A program made the position numbers and the translations under genes. From contig JAWOIO010000235.1 in assembly GCA_046484625.1 (NCBI GenBank), positions 1 to 29,301 on the forward strand: a stretch of DNA of 29,301 bases. The letters run 5' to 3'. The notes beneath the pieces are model-generated. The model saw only the letters and a list, made by a program, of their open reading frames with translations, was not told where the DNA came from and made no database searches. Source of the DNA: DASUAO01 sp046484625. GTDB taxonomy: Bacteria; Actinomycetota; Acidimicrobiia; IMCC26256; PALSA-555. Within the stretch, counting starts at the first letter, position 1. The number at the start of each line of letters is the position of its first letter. Positions 23,536 to 29,301 of this stretch are shown piece by piece.

Positions 23536-26238
23536 GTGTTCTTCGACGGGTTCGTCCACCAGCTCCCCGACATCGACCCGGCCGAGACCCAGGAGTGGCT
23601 CGACTCCCTCGACGCCGTCACGGATGTCCACGGTCGCAGCCGTGCCCGGTACCTGCTGGCGCGGCTGCTGGAGCGGGCCAGGGAACAGGGCGTCGGCGTC
23701 CCGGCGATGGTCACGACGGACTACATCAACACGATCCCCGCCGAACACGAGCCGTGGTTCCCCGGCGACGAGGCGCTCGAGAAGCGGATCCGCGCCGGCA
23801 TCCGGTGGAACGCGATGGCGATGGTCGACCGGGCCAACCACCGCTTCGACGGACTCGGCGGGCACCTGTCGACCTTCGCGTCCGCTGCCGCGCTCTACGA
23901 CGTCGGGTTCAACCACTTCTGGCACGGCAAGGCCGACGGACGCGCGGGCGACCAGATCTTCGTGCAGGGGCACGCGGCGCCCGGCATCTACGCCCGGGCG
24001 TTCCTCGAAGGGCGCTTGACGGAGGACCACCTCGACCGGTTCCGCCGCGAGGTCTTCGGCGGAGGGCTCCCCAGCTACCCGCACCCGCGGCGGATGCCGG
24101 ACTTCTGGGAGTTCCCGACGGTGTCCATGGGACTCGGGCCGATGAACGCGATCTACCAGGCCCGCTTCAACCGGTACCTGCTCAACCGCCAGATCGCCGA
24201 CACGAGCGAGAGCCGGGTGTGGTGCTTCGTGGGCGACGGCGAGATGGACGAGCCCGAATCGATGGCCGGCCTCTCGATTGCGGCGCGCGAGCAGCTCGAC
24301 AACCTCGTCTTTGTCGTGAATTGCAACCTCCAACGCCTCGACGGCCCGGTGCGCGGCAACGGGAAGATCATCCAGGAGCTCGAGGCGACGTTCCGCGGGG
24401 CCGGGTGGAACGTCGTGAAGGTCGTCTGGGGGCGCGGCTGGGACGAGATGCTCGCCCGCGACGTCGACGGGGTGCTCGTCAACCAGATGAACACGACGGT
24501 CGACGGCGAGTTCCAGAAGTACACGATCGAGTCGGGCGCGTACATCCGCGACCACTTCTTCGGACCGGATCCCCGCCTGCGGGCGATGGCGGAGCACCTT
24601 TCGGACGAGGACCTGCAGCGGTTGCCGCGCGGTGGCCACGACTACCGGAAGCTCTATGCGGCGTACAAGCTCGCGGTCGAGCACCGGGGCAGCCCCACGG
24701 TGATCCTCGCCAAGACGGTGAAGGGATGGGCGCTCGGTACCGGTCTCGAGGCACGCAACGCCACGCACCAGATCAAGGGCATGGACGCCGACACGCTCAA
24801 GACGTTCCGCGACCGGCTGAACCTGCCGATCCCCGACGCCGAGCTCGACGACGGCGACCCGCCGTACTACCGCCCCGGTCCCGAGTCGCCCGAGTCCGAG
24901 TACCTGGCGGCGCGGCGCAAGGCGCTCGACGGCCCGTTGCCGCAGCGCGTCGTGCGGCCGAAGTCCCTCGCGCTCCCTGCCGTCGACGCGTACGCCGACT
25001 TCCTGAAGGGGACCGGCGACAAGCTGCAGGCGAGCACGACCACGGCGTTCGCACGCCTGCTGCGCAACCTGCTGCGCGACCCGGGCATCGGTCGGCGGAT
25101 CGTGCCGATCATCCCCGACGAGGCCCGCACGTTCGGGATGGACGCGCTCTTCCGCGAGGTGAAGATCTACGCGCCGGGCGGTCAGCGCTACGAGCCGGTC
25201 GACGCGGACCTCCTGCTCTCGTACCAGGAGGCCAACGACGGGCAGATCCTCGAGGAGGGGATCACCGAAGCGGGCGCGATGGCGTCGTTCACCGCGGCCG
25301 GTACGTCGTACGCGACATGGGGTGAGCCCATGATCCCGTTCTTCATCTTCTATTCGATGTTCGGGTTCCAGCGCGTCGGCGACTTCATCTGGTCGTTCGG
25401 CGACCAACGCGGCCGCGGGTTCCTCCTCGGGGCCACTGCGGGGCGCACGACGCTCGCGGGGGAGGGGCTCCAGCACTGCGACGGCCAGAGCCAGGTGCTG
25501 GCGTCGACCGTTCCGAACTGCCGTGCGTACGACCCGGCGTTCGCGTACGAGGTCGCGGTGCTGGTACGTGACGGGATCACCCGCATGTACGGCGACGATC
25601 CCGAGGACGTCTTCTACTACCTCACCCTCTACAACGAGAACTACCCGATGCCGGTGATACCCGACCCCGCACTCGAGGGCATCGATGTCGAGGACGGGAT
25701 CATCCGCGGGTTGTACCGGTACCAGGTCGGACCGCCGGCGACGCACAAAGCGCAGGTCCTCGCGAGCGGCACCGCGATGCGCGCTGCGCTGGAGGCCCAG
25801 ACGTTGCTGGCCGAGGAGTTCGCCGTGTCGGCCGACGTGTGGAGCGCGACGAGCTACAAGCTGCTCCGCGAGGACGCGCTCAGTGTCGAGCGGTGGAACC
25901 GGCTGCACCCGACCGAGCCGCCGCGCGTCTCGTACGTCGCGGAACGGCTCGCCCCGACCGAAGGGCCGATCGTCGCCGTGACCGACTTCATGAAGTCGGT
26001 TCCCGACCAGATCGCGCGGTTCGTCCCGGCGCCGTTCGTCCCCCTCGGCACCGACGGCTACGGCTTCTCCGACACCCGCCTGGCGTTGCGCCGCCACTTC
26101 GAGGTCGACGCCGCGCACGTCGTCGTGGCGACGCTCGACTCGCTCGCGCGCACCGGTGACCTCAAGGCCGAGGTCGTCGACGGCGCGATCCGTCGCTTCG
26201 ACATCGACGCCGAACGCCCGGACCCGAGGACGGCCTGA
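23536..26238 (+). CDS. aceE: Pyruvate dehydrogenase E1 component, homodimeric type (AceE)
   Basis: This 900-residue enzyme decarboxylates pyruvate with TPP and passes the acetyl group to lipoyl-E2. The start MFFDGFVHQLPDIDPAETQEW is typical. The TPP motif runs from G233-D-G (GDGEMDEPES) to N262-C-N, about 30 residues apart as required. Family blocks VTTDYINTIP, HFWHGK, ATHQIKGMD, NDGQILEEGITEAGAM, TLYNENYPMP and FMKSVPDQIARFV are present. The length matches actinobacterial AceE. E2 and E3 are not in the window. No ribosome site precedes the GTG. It lies downstream of a response-regulator relic that may mark a past deletion. It is cytosolic, and expected in aerobic metabolism. Confidence 0.97.
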   Translation: MFFDGFVHQLPDIDPAETQEWLDSLDAVTDVHGRSRARYLLARLLERAREQGVGVPAMVTTDYINTIPAEHEPWFPGDEALEKRIRAGIRWNAMAMVDRANHRFDGLGGHLSTFASAAALYDVGFNHFWHGKADGRAGDQIFVQGHAAPGIYARAFLEGRLTEDHLDRFRREVFGGGLPSYPHPRRMPDFWEFPTVSMGLGPMNAIYQARFNRYLLNRQIADTSESRVWCFVGDGEMDEPESMAGLSIAAREQLDNLVFVVNCNLQRLDGPVRGNGKIIQELEATFRGAGWNVVKVVWGRGWDEMLARDVDGVLVNQMNTTVDGEFQKYTIESGAYIRDHFFGPDPRLRAMAEHLSDEDLQRLPRGGHDYRKLYAAYKLAVEHRGSPTVILAKTVKGWALGTGLEARNATHQIKGMDADTLKTFRDRLNLPIPDAELDDGDPPYYRPGPESPESEYLAARRKALDGPLPQRVVRPKSLALPAVDAYADFLKGTGDKLQASTTTAFARLLRNLLRDPGIGRRIVPIIPDEARTFGMDALFREVKIYAPGGQRYEPVDADLLLSYQEANDGQILEEGITEAGAMASFTAAGTSYATWGEPMIPFFIFYSMFGFQRVGDFIWSFGDQRGRGFLLGATAGRTTLAGEGLQHCDGQSQVLASTVPNCRAYDPAFAYEVAVLVRDGITRMYGDDPEDVFYYLTLYNENYPMPVIPDPALEGIDVEDGIIRGLYRYQVGPPATHKAQVLASGTAMRAALEAQTLLAEEFAVSADVWSATSYKLLREDALSVERWNRLHPTEPPRVSYVAERLAPTEGPIVAVTDFMKSVPDQIARFVPAPFVPLGTDGYGFSDTRLALRRHFEVDAAHVVVATLDSLARTGDLKAEVVDGAIRRFDIDAERPDPRTA

Positions 26239-26296
26239 TCGCGCGCCTTGTTCGTCGGATCCGGATCGCTAGGCGCGGATCGTCGGAACCCGATCG

Positions 26297-26518
26297 TCAG
26301 GACGCGGCGCGTCCGCGCTCCTCGTCGATCCGGAGGGGGTCGTCGGCGTCCCAGTCGTCGTCGTGCGTGACGTTCTCGTCCCGCCAGGTGGGCTCGTCGT
26401 CGTCCTCGCCGTCGGCGAGCGTGCGATCCCGCTCTTCGAACAGACCGTCGTCGAATCCCTGCTTCAGCTCTCGCGCCTCGCGAAAGCGGCGGGCTCGTCC
26501 CTTCCTCGCCACGGTCAC
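26297..26518 (-). CDS. Small charged hypothetical protein
   Basis: This encodes 73 residues starting at GTG (MTVARKGRARRFREARELKQG); a GTG two codons later, with GAGG further upstream, is an alternative start. The N-terminal third is strongly basic and the C-terminal half strongly acidic (ADGEDDDEPTW, THDDDWDADDPLR). It is probably disordered. I do not recognise the family. It converges on aceE and is divergent from tRNA-Val(CAC). Coding is supported by the regular charge segregation and the absence of a better frame. Confidence 0.55.
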   Translation of the reverse strand: MTVARKGRARRFREARELKQGFDDGLFEERDRTLADGEDDDEPTWRDENVTHDDDWDADDPLRIDEERGRAAS

Positions 26519-26637
26519 CTACCTCGATCGGTTCGGCTCTGCTGGTGCACTCAGGCATCCAAGGCCCCCATTCTCCCACACCGGAGGGGGCGGTCGCGCC
26601 GAGTCCACTTTCGGGGGGTTCCGGCGGGGCCGGGAGG

Positions 26638-26643
26638 TATCGT
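26638..26643 (+). promoter_or_regulatory. Probable -10 box of tRNA-Val(CAC)
   Basis: TATCGT followed by GGC lies 11 bases before the tRNA 5' end and resembles the TACCGTGGC before tRNA-Val(GAC). Confidence 0.45.
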
Positions 26644-26654
26644 GGCCCCCGTTC

Positions 26655-26726
26655 GGGCGATTAGCTCAGCGGGAGAGCGCTGCCTTCACACGGCAGAGGT
26701 CACTGGTTCGAAACCAGTATCGCCCA
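26655..26726 (+). tRNA. tRNA-Val(CAC)
   Basis: The full cloverleaf is visible. The acceptor GGGCGAT pairs with ATCGCCC, the D arm has TAGCTCA, the anticodon stem is CTGCC/GGCAG with loop TTCACAC (anticodon CAC, U33 present), and the T arm is ACTGG TTCGAAA CCAGT. CCA is not encoded (CGG follows). Two further copies of its 3' part lie at 27990 and 29263, so this gene is the source of the repeats at the right end. Confidence 0.95.
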
Positions 26727-26771
26727 CGGACATCGGCGCAGGTCCCGGGTCCTGACGTCGCGCCCCTTGCC

Positions 26772-26800
26772 GGTCACTCAGGGTCGCTGATGAAGTGCGG
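26772..26800. repeat. Repeat R1 (GGTCACTCAGGGTCGCT...), first of three
   Basis: About 29 bases (GGTCACTCAGGGTCGCTGAT and on) recur with a few changes at 27903 and 29176. This copy lies between tRNA-Val(CAC) and the stop of the secreted-protein gene; the other two lie before tRNA-Val fragments. Confidence 0.7.
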
Positions 26801-26810
26801 TCCCGGGGAA

Positions 26811-27734
26811 CTACTTGTTGATGAAGACGTTCGTCGAGATGGTCTGGTTCAGCCTCTCTCCGTCGGCGCGGAGTCGCTGCCTCAGGCTGACGTTCGAGCT
26901 TCCGCCGACGGGGAGCGGGTACTTCCGCAGGTTGAACTGGCTCTCGCCGGTCCCGACTGCCACAGAGGAGAGCACGAGGAAGGTCTGGTCCGACCCCGGC
27001 GGTGTGAACTCCTGGCGCCCCGCGCGCTGGCGGATCTCGGTCGACACGGTGCCCTTCGGTCCGGAGATCCGCTCAAGGGTGTAGGTGGTCGACTGCGTGA
27101 ACTCGATCCCGCCCACCTCGAGACTGCCCTTCACCCGCCACCGTGCGCCCTTGCCGACGGCCGCCGCGGGGAACGGCGAGGTCAACTGACTGGTCTGGGT
27201 GCCGAGCTGCTCGAGGACCGTGCGGGCCTGGCCGACGATGCCGTCAGGGATCACCTGGGTGCTGGCCACCAGCTCGCCCTGGTCGGTGACCGTCACCGAT
27301 CCGGTGAGCCCGACCACGGGCTCGACCGCCGCCTTGGTCGACTCGTACGAGGGCGAGCCGTCCTCGAATACCTCCACGTCGTCGTAGCGGTAGTCGATGC
27401 GGAGGTCGCCCGCGGTGCTCACCTCGGCGACGGTCGCCGAGATCGTGAACGTCGTGTTCGGCGTCCCGCCCCTCGCCAGCTGCTTCCCCGTGCTCTGGCT
27501 GATGTTCGTAAAGGTCCGGAGCTTGATGGTCTGGGTCGCGCCGACTGGGATCGCGTACCGCAGCGGGGTTCGGGGGCGATCCCCGCGCTCGAGCAGCGTC
27601 ACGAGCGGACCGTCGGCCGGCTCGCCCTGGCCTCCGACGCCTGCCCCCGCGGTCGCCGCATAGCCGACTGCACCGAAGACGAGCGCGAGCACCAGGACGG
27701 TCACCCTGCGATGCGTCCGCGTCCGTGAATCCAC
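26811..27734 (-). CDS. Secreted beta-rich protein of unknown function (full-length copy)
   Basis: This is 307 residues from GTG 27734 (MDSRTRTHRRVTVLVLALV); a GTG one codon earlier is also possible, but the truncated copy keeps only this one. GAGGGAGG lies just upstream. It has a twin-Arg-like basic N-terminus, a membrane or signal helix (about 11-30), then a long beta-rich domain. Typical stretches are VGATQTIKLRTFTNISQS, TTFTISATVAEVS, GLTGSVTVTDQGELV and FPAAAVGKGARWRVKGSLE. The layout resembles DUF6263-type outer-surface proteins (internal 'initial condition, then fPaa.vG..W' pattern), but I am not sure. It lies between tRNA-Val(CAC) and a tRNA fragment, and a truncated paralog follows at 28919. 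Confidence 0.82.
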   Translation of the reverse strand: MDSRTRTHRRVTVLVLALVFGAVGYAATAGAGVGGQGEPADGPLVTLLERGDRPRTPLRYAIPVGATQTIKLRTFTNISQSTGKQLARGGTPNTTFTISATVAEVSTAGDLRIDYRYDDVEVFEDGSPSYESTKAAVEPVVGLTGSVTVTDQGELVASTQVIPDGIVGQARTVLEQLGTQTSQLTSPFPAAAVGKGARWRVKGSLEVGGIEFTQSTTYTLERISGPKGTVSTEIRQRAGRQEFTPPGSDQTFLVLSSVAVGTGESQFNLRKYPLPVGGSSNVSLRQRLRADGERLNQTISTNVFINK

Positions 27735-27891
27735 CACCCTCCCTCGCGCGGTCGGTGGGCTGTCGGCCCCTCAGCGGCCCTTGTGGGCCTCTCGGTCGAT
27801 GTCACGCTACGCGCCAAGCGACGCGGCGGCCTAGAGACCAAGGTCATCGCAGGAACGGCTCGACGTCGTGCCCTCCGCGTGCCCTAGCGAA
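27735..27891. other. Intergenic region upstream of the secreted-protein gene
   Basis: No gene is supported. The minus strand has a ribosome site (GAGGGAGG) next to the start codon and a TAGCGT -10 candidate at 27809 to 27804. The latter is about 70 bases from the start, so the leader would be fairly long. The first 20 bases (CCCTCCCTCGCGCGG and neighbours) are shared with the duplicated copy at 29150. Confidence 0.4.
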
Positions 27892-27989
27892 CGGGCATTC
27901 ACGGTCACTCGGGGTCGCTCATGAGGTGCGTTTCGTACCGCTGACCTGGGAGTTCGCGCGAAAGTGCTGGTCAGCGGACCGGGTGGTTC
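27892..27989. repeat. Repeat R2 with a decayed tRNA 5' part
   Basis: This block matches 29170-29262 (R3) at most positions (GCGAACGG, GGGTCGCTCATG, CGTTTCG, CCGCTGA and GGAGT or GAGTT blocks). It begins with the R1-type motif at 27903 and runs straight into the tRNA-Val 3' fragment at 27990. The segment just before the fragment (GTCAGCGG) recalls the D arm of tRNA-Val, so the block may include a badly decayed tRNA 5' half. Confidence 0.6.
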
Positions 27990-28034
27990 GCCTTCACACG
28001 GCAGAGGTCACTGGTTCGAAACCAGTATCGCCCA
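27990..28034 (+). tRNA. 3' fragment of tRNA-Val(CAC)
   Basis: Forty-five bases are identical to the 3' part of tRNA-Val(CAC), from the anticodon stem through the anticodon, T arm and acceptor to the discriminator base. The 5' acceptor strand and a proper D arm are missing, so it is not functional. Perfect identity over 45 bases shows recent copying, gene conversion or site-specific integration. The 13-mer CCGCAGGTCAGGG follows at 28046. Confidence 0.85.
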
Positions 28035-28120
28035 CCGCGAAAGGTCCGCAGGTCAGGGTCCGCCTCGTCGATCTCGAGCGCGAGCTGTCGAGCTGATGGA
28101 TGTCGAGTCCCCGACTCGCA

Positions 28121-28126
28121 TACATT
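28121..28126 (+). promoter_or_regulatory. Probable -10 box of the LpqH-like protein gene (leaderless)
   Basis: TACATT fits TANNNT, in an AT-rich patch (CATACATTTTG) that is unusual for this DNA. It ends 6 bases before ATG 28133 and no ribosome site is present, which points to a leaderless mRNA. Confidence 0.5.
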
Positions 28127-28132
28127 TTGCCG

Positions 28133-28912
28133 ATGCGCATGTCTCGGACACTCCTCATCGTCGCCGTCTCGTGTGGGACCCTGGTCTTCACATCGGCTCC
28201 GTCCACCGCACTCGTCGCCCGAGGCAACGACCCCTGTGACGCCCTCGTCGATCTCGACGCACGGGTTGACGAGCTCGAGTCCTCCCGTGCGTTCGACGCA
28301 GCCGGGTACCGCCAGATCCGCAACGACTTCAAGAAGGCAGCCAAGAGCGCCCCCAAGGTGCTGCAGCCGGCGATGAAGCAGCTCGCCAAGCTCTACGGGA
28401 GCGTCGGCAAGGCCAAGAACGAGAGTGACGGGGTCACCGCCTACGGCAACGGTCTGGTGAAGTACGACAAGGCGGTCAAGCAGTTCAACACCTATCTCGC
28501 GGAGAGGTGCGCCGGGGCGGCGGGCAGCGGATCGAGCACGTCGAGCGGGTCGGGCGCGGGCACGTTGACGCTCGGGGGCGAGACGATCACGCTCGAGTCG
28601 AGCCGCTGCTTCCTCCAGGAGCAGACCGCGGCCGGTCAGAAGATCCTGTGGACCGCGCAGGCCTCGGGGACGAACGCGGCGGGCGACGACGTCATCGTCG
28701 ACGTGAGCCGCTACGACGCCTCCAGCCAGTTCGCCGGCGACGACCTGAGCGTCGACATCGGCGATCCGCGCTCCCCCTCGTTCGTGGGATGGGGCGGCCG
28801 CTACGCAACCGGGACGATCTTCCTCTCGGGCAAGACGGTCAGTGGCAGTGGTCTCGAGGTCACCGACGACGACCTTCAGACCGTGACCGTGACCTTCGAC
28901 ATCAACTGCTGA
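28133..28912 (+). CDS. Secreted two-domain protein with LpqH-like C-terminal domain
   Basis: This is 259 residues from ATG 28133 (MRMSRTLLIVAVSCGTLVF); ATG 28100 and 28139 are alternatives, but the -10 box at 28121 excludes the former. A signal peptide (about 1-27, ending near APSTA) precedes a helical domain with Cys35 and Cys126 (AAGYRQIRNDFKKAAKSAPK). Then come a Gly/Ser linker (about 128-142) and a C-terminal beta domain. That domain begins with LTLGGETITLESSRC (C159) and ends FDINC (C259), recalling mycobacterial LpqH: a Cys pair, final Cys at the C-terminus, and a GKTVSGSG-like repeat. There is no lipobox. It lies between two tRNA-associated duplications, so it may have arrived by transfer. 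Function unknown. Confidence 0.8.
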   Translation: MRMSRTLLIVAVSCGTLVFTSAPSTALVARGNDPCDALVDLDARVDELESSRAFDAAGYRQIRNDFKKAAKSAPKVLQPAMKQLAKLYGSVGKAKNESDGVTAYGNGLVKYDKAVKQFNTYLAERCAGAAGSGSSTSSGSGAGTLTLGGETITLESSRCFLQEQTAAGQKILWTAQASGTNAAGDDVIVDVSRYDASSQFAGDDLSVDIGDPRSPSFVGWGGRYATGTIFLSGKTVSGSGLEVTDDDLQTVTVTFDINC

Positions 28913-28918
28913 GTCCGT

Positions 28919-29149
28919 TCAGCCGGTGGCGACGGTCGCCGAGATCGTGAACGTCGTGTTGGGCGTCCCGCCCCTCGCCAGCCGTCTTCCCACGCTCTGG
29001 CTGATGTTCGTATCGGTCCGGAGCTTGATGGTCTGGGTCGCGCCGACTCCGACGCCTGCCCCCGCGGTCGCCTCATAGCCGACCGCACCGACGACGAGCG
29101 CGAGCACCAGGACGGTCACCCTGCGATGCGTCCGGGTCCGTGAATCCAC
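28919..29149 (-). pseudogene. Truncated paralog of the secreted protein at 26811 (internal 87-bp deletion)
   Basis: The copy has the same N-terminus (MDSRTRTHRRVTVLVLALV) and a near-identical stretch through TTFTISATVA, then stops after two foreign residues (TG) within 76 residues. Compared with the full gene it lacks exactly 87 bases (27547-27633), an in-frame loss of 29 residues between GAGV and GATQT. The breakpoints fall in short CCGAC repeats. It lacks the whole C-terminal three-quarters of the protein. It still has the ribosome site and start codon, so a secreted peptide could be made, but a relic is more likely. Confidence 0.8.
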
Positions 29150-29169
29150 CGCCCTCCCTCGCGCGGCTG

Positions 29170-29262
29170 GCGAACGGTCATTCAGGGTCGCTCATGCGGT
29201 ACGTTTCGGGCCGCTGAACTGCGGAGTCGCGCGGAAGCCCAGCTCAAGGGGCGGGGTGGTGC
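29170..29262. repeat. Repeat R3 with decayed tRNA 5' part
   Basis: This is a second, more diverged copy of the block at 27892-27989, starting GCGAACGG and holding GGGTCGCTCATG at about 29185. Near its end AGCTCA followed by a G-rich run recalls the D arm of tRNA-Val. It leads directly into the degenerate tRNA fragment at 29263. Confidence 0.55.
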
Positions 29263-29301
29263 GCCTTCACGCGGCAGACGCCACTGCTTTGACACCAGTA
29301 T
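29263..29301 (+). tRNA. Degenerate 3' fragment of tRNA-Val(CAC), cut by window edge
   Basis: Thirty-nine bases align to the tRNA-Val(CAC) 3' part with about six changes (e.g. TTCACG for TTCACA, GCTTTGACA for GGTTCGAAA). The T-arm substitutions would destroy the fold. It is clearly an older copy than the one at 27990. The fragment continues beyond the window. Confidence 0.7.

Noticed and set aside
22570..26118. 1182-codon minus-strand frame across aceE
   Set aside because: It is antisense to an unmistakable AceE and has no domain signature.
27990..28034. Second functional tRNA-Val(CAC)
   Set aside because: The 3' half is perfect but the acceptor 5' strand and the D arm are missing.

Overview
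The window is high-GC DNA, densely coding on both strands. It has frequent GTG starts, ATGA/GTGA overlaps and actinobacterial-style -10 (TANNNT) boxes, several of them directly against the start codon. Together with a homodimeric AceE-type pyruvate dehydrogenase, a NifJ-type pyruvate:ferredoxin oxidoreductase, paired Amidohydro_2 hydrolases, DUF1918 and UspA genes, this suggests an uncultured-type actinobacterium, perhaps class Acidimicrobiia. The class assignment is inference; no marker gene in the window settles it.

Layout. (1) 1-402: the 3' end of a partial gene, then non-coding DNA with three 11-bp-phased GTCCGC repeats, ending in the 3' half of a tRNA-Gly(GCC). This looks like the scar of an integrated element. 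(2) 437-4602: two small coupled hypothetical genes (minus), an amidohydrolase (plus), then a second amidohydrolase with a lipocalin-like DUF7065-type protein (minus). (3) 4673-7501: the cysD-cysN-cysC sulfate-activation operon, making APS and then PAPS. (4) 7502-10249: two possible micro-ORFs and a large FtsX/MacB-type ABC permease with no ATPase beside it. (5) 10309-12550: tRNA-Val(GAC), whose 3' end overlaps the end of a PLP racemase-like gene; that gene is translationally coupled to a DUF1611/DgcN-like P-loop gene. (6) 12854-13855: a hypothetical protein, DUF1918 and UspA in a probable stress operon. (7) 13882-18503: a dihydroorotate-dehydrogenase-like flavoprotein and NifJ (minus). (8) 18613-22423: a P-type cation ATPase related to P2 pumps, and a serine beta-lactamase/esterase-type hydrolase. 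(9) 22480-26238: a secreted His/Cys-containing protein, a relic of a response regulator, and aceE. (10) 26297-29301: a small charged protein, tRNA-Val(CAC), then an unstable region. In that region a secreted-protein gene and the tRNA-Val 3' end are partly duplicated around a second secreted, LpqH-like protein gene.

The metabolic genes are ordinary: pyruvate is oxidised by two routes (AceE and NifJ), and sulfate is activated to PAPS. The less ordinary parts are the two tRNA-associated scars, the truncated paralog at the right end, the DUF1611-racemase pair of unknown substrate, the micro-ORFs beside the FtsX gene, and a tRNA-Val(GAC) that appears to lack U33. I saw no CRISPR array, no intact integrase or transposase, and no convincing new defence system.
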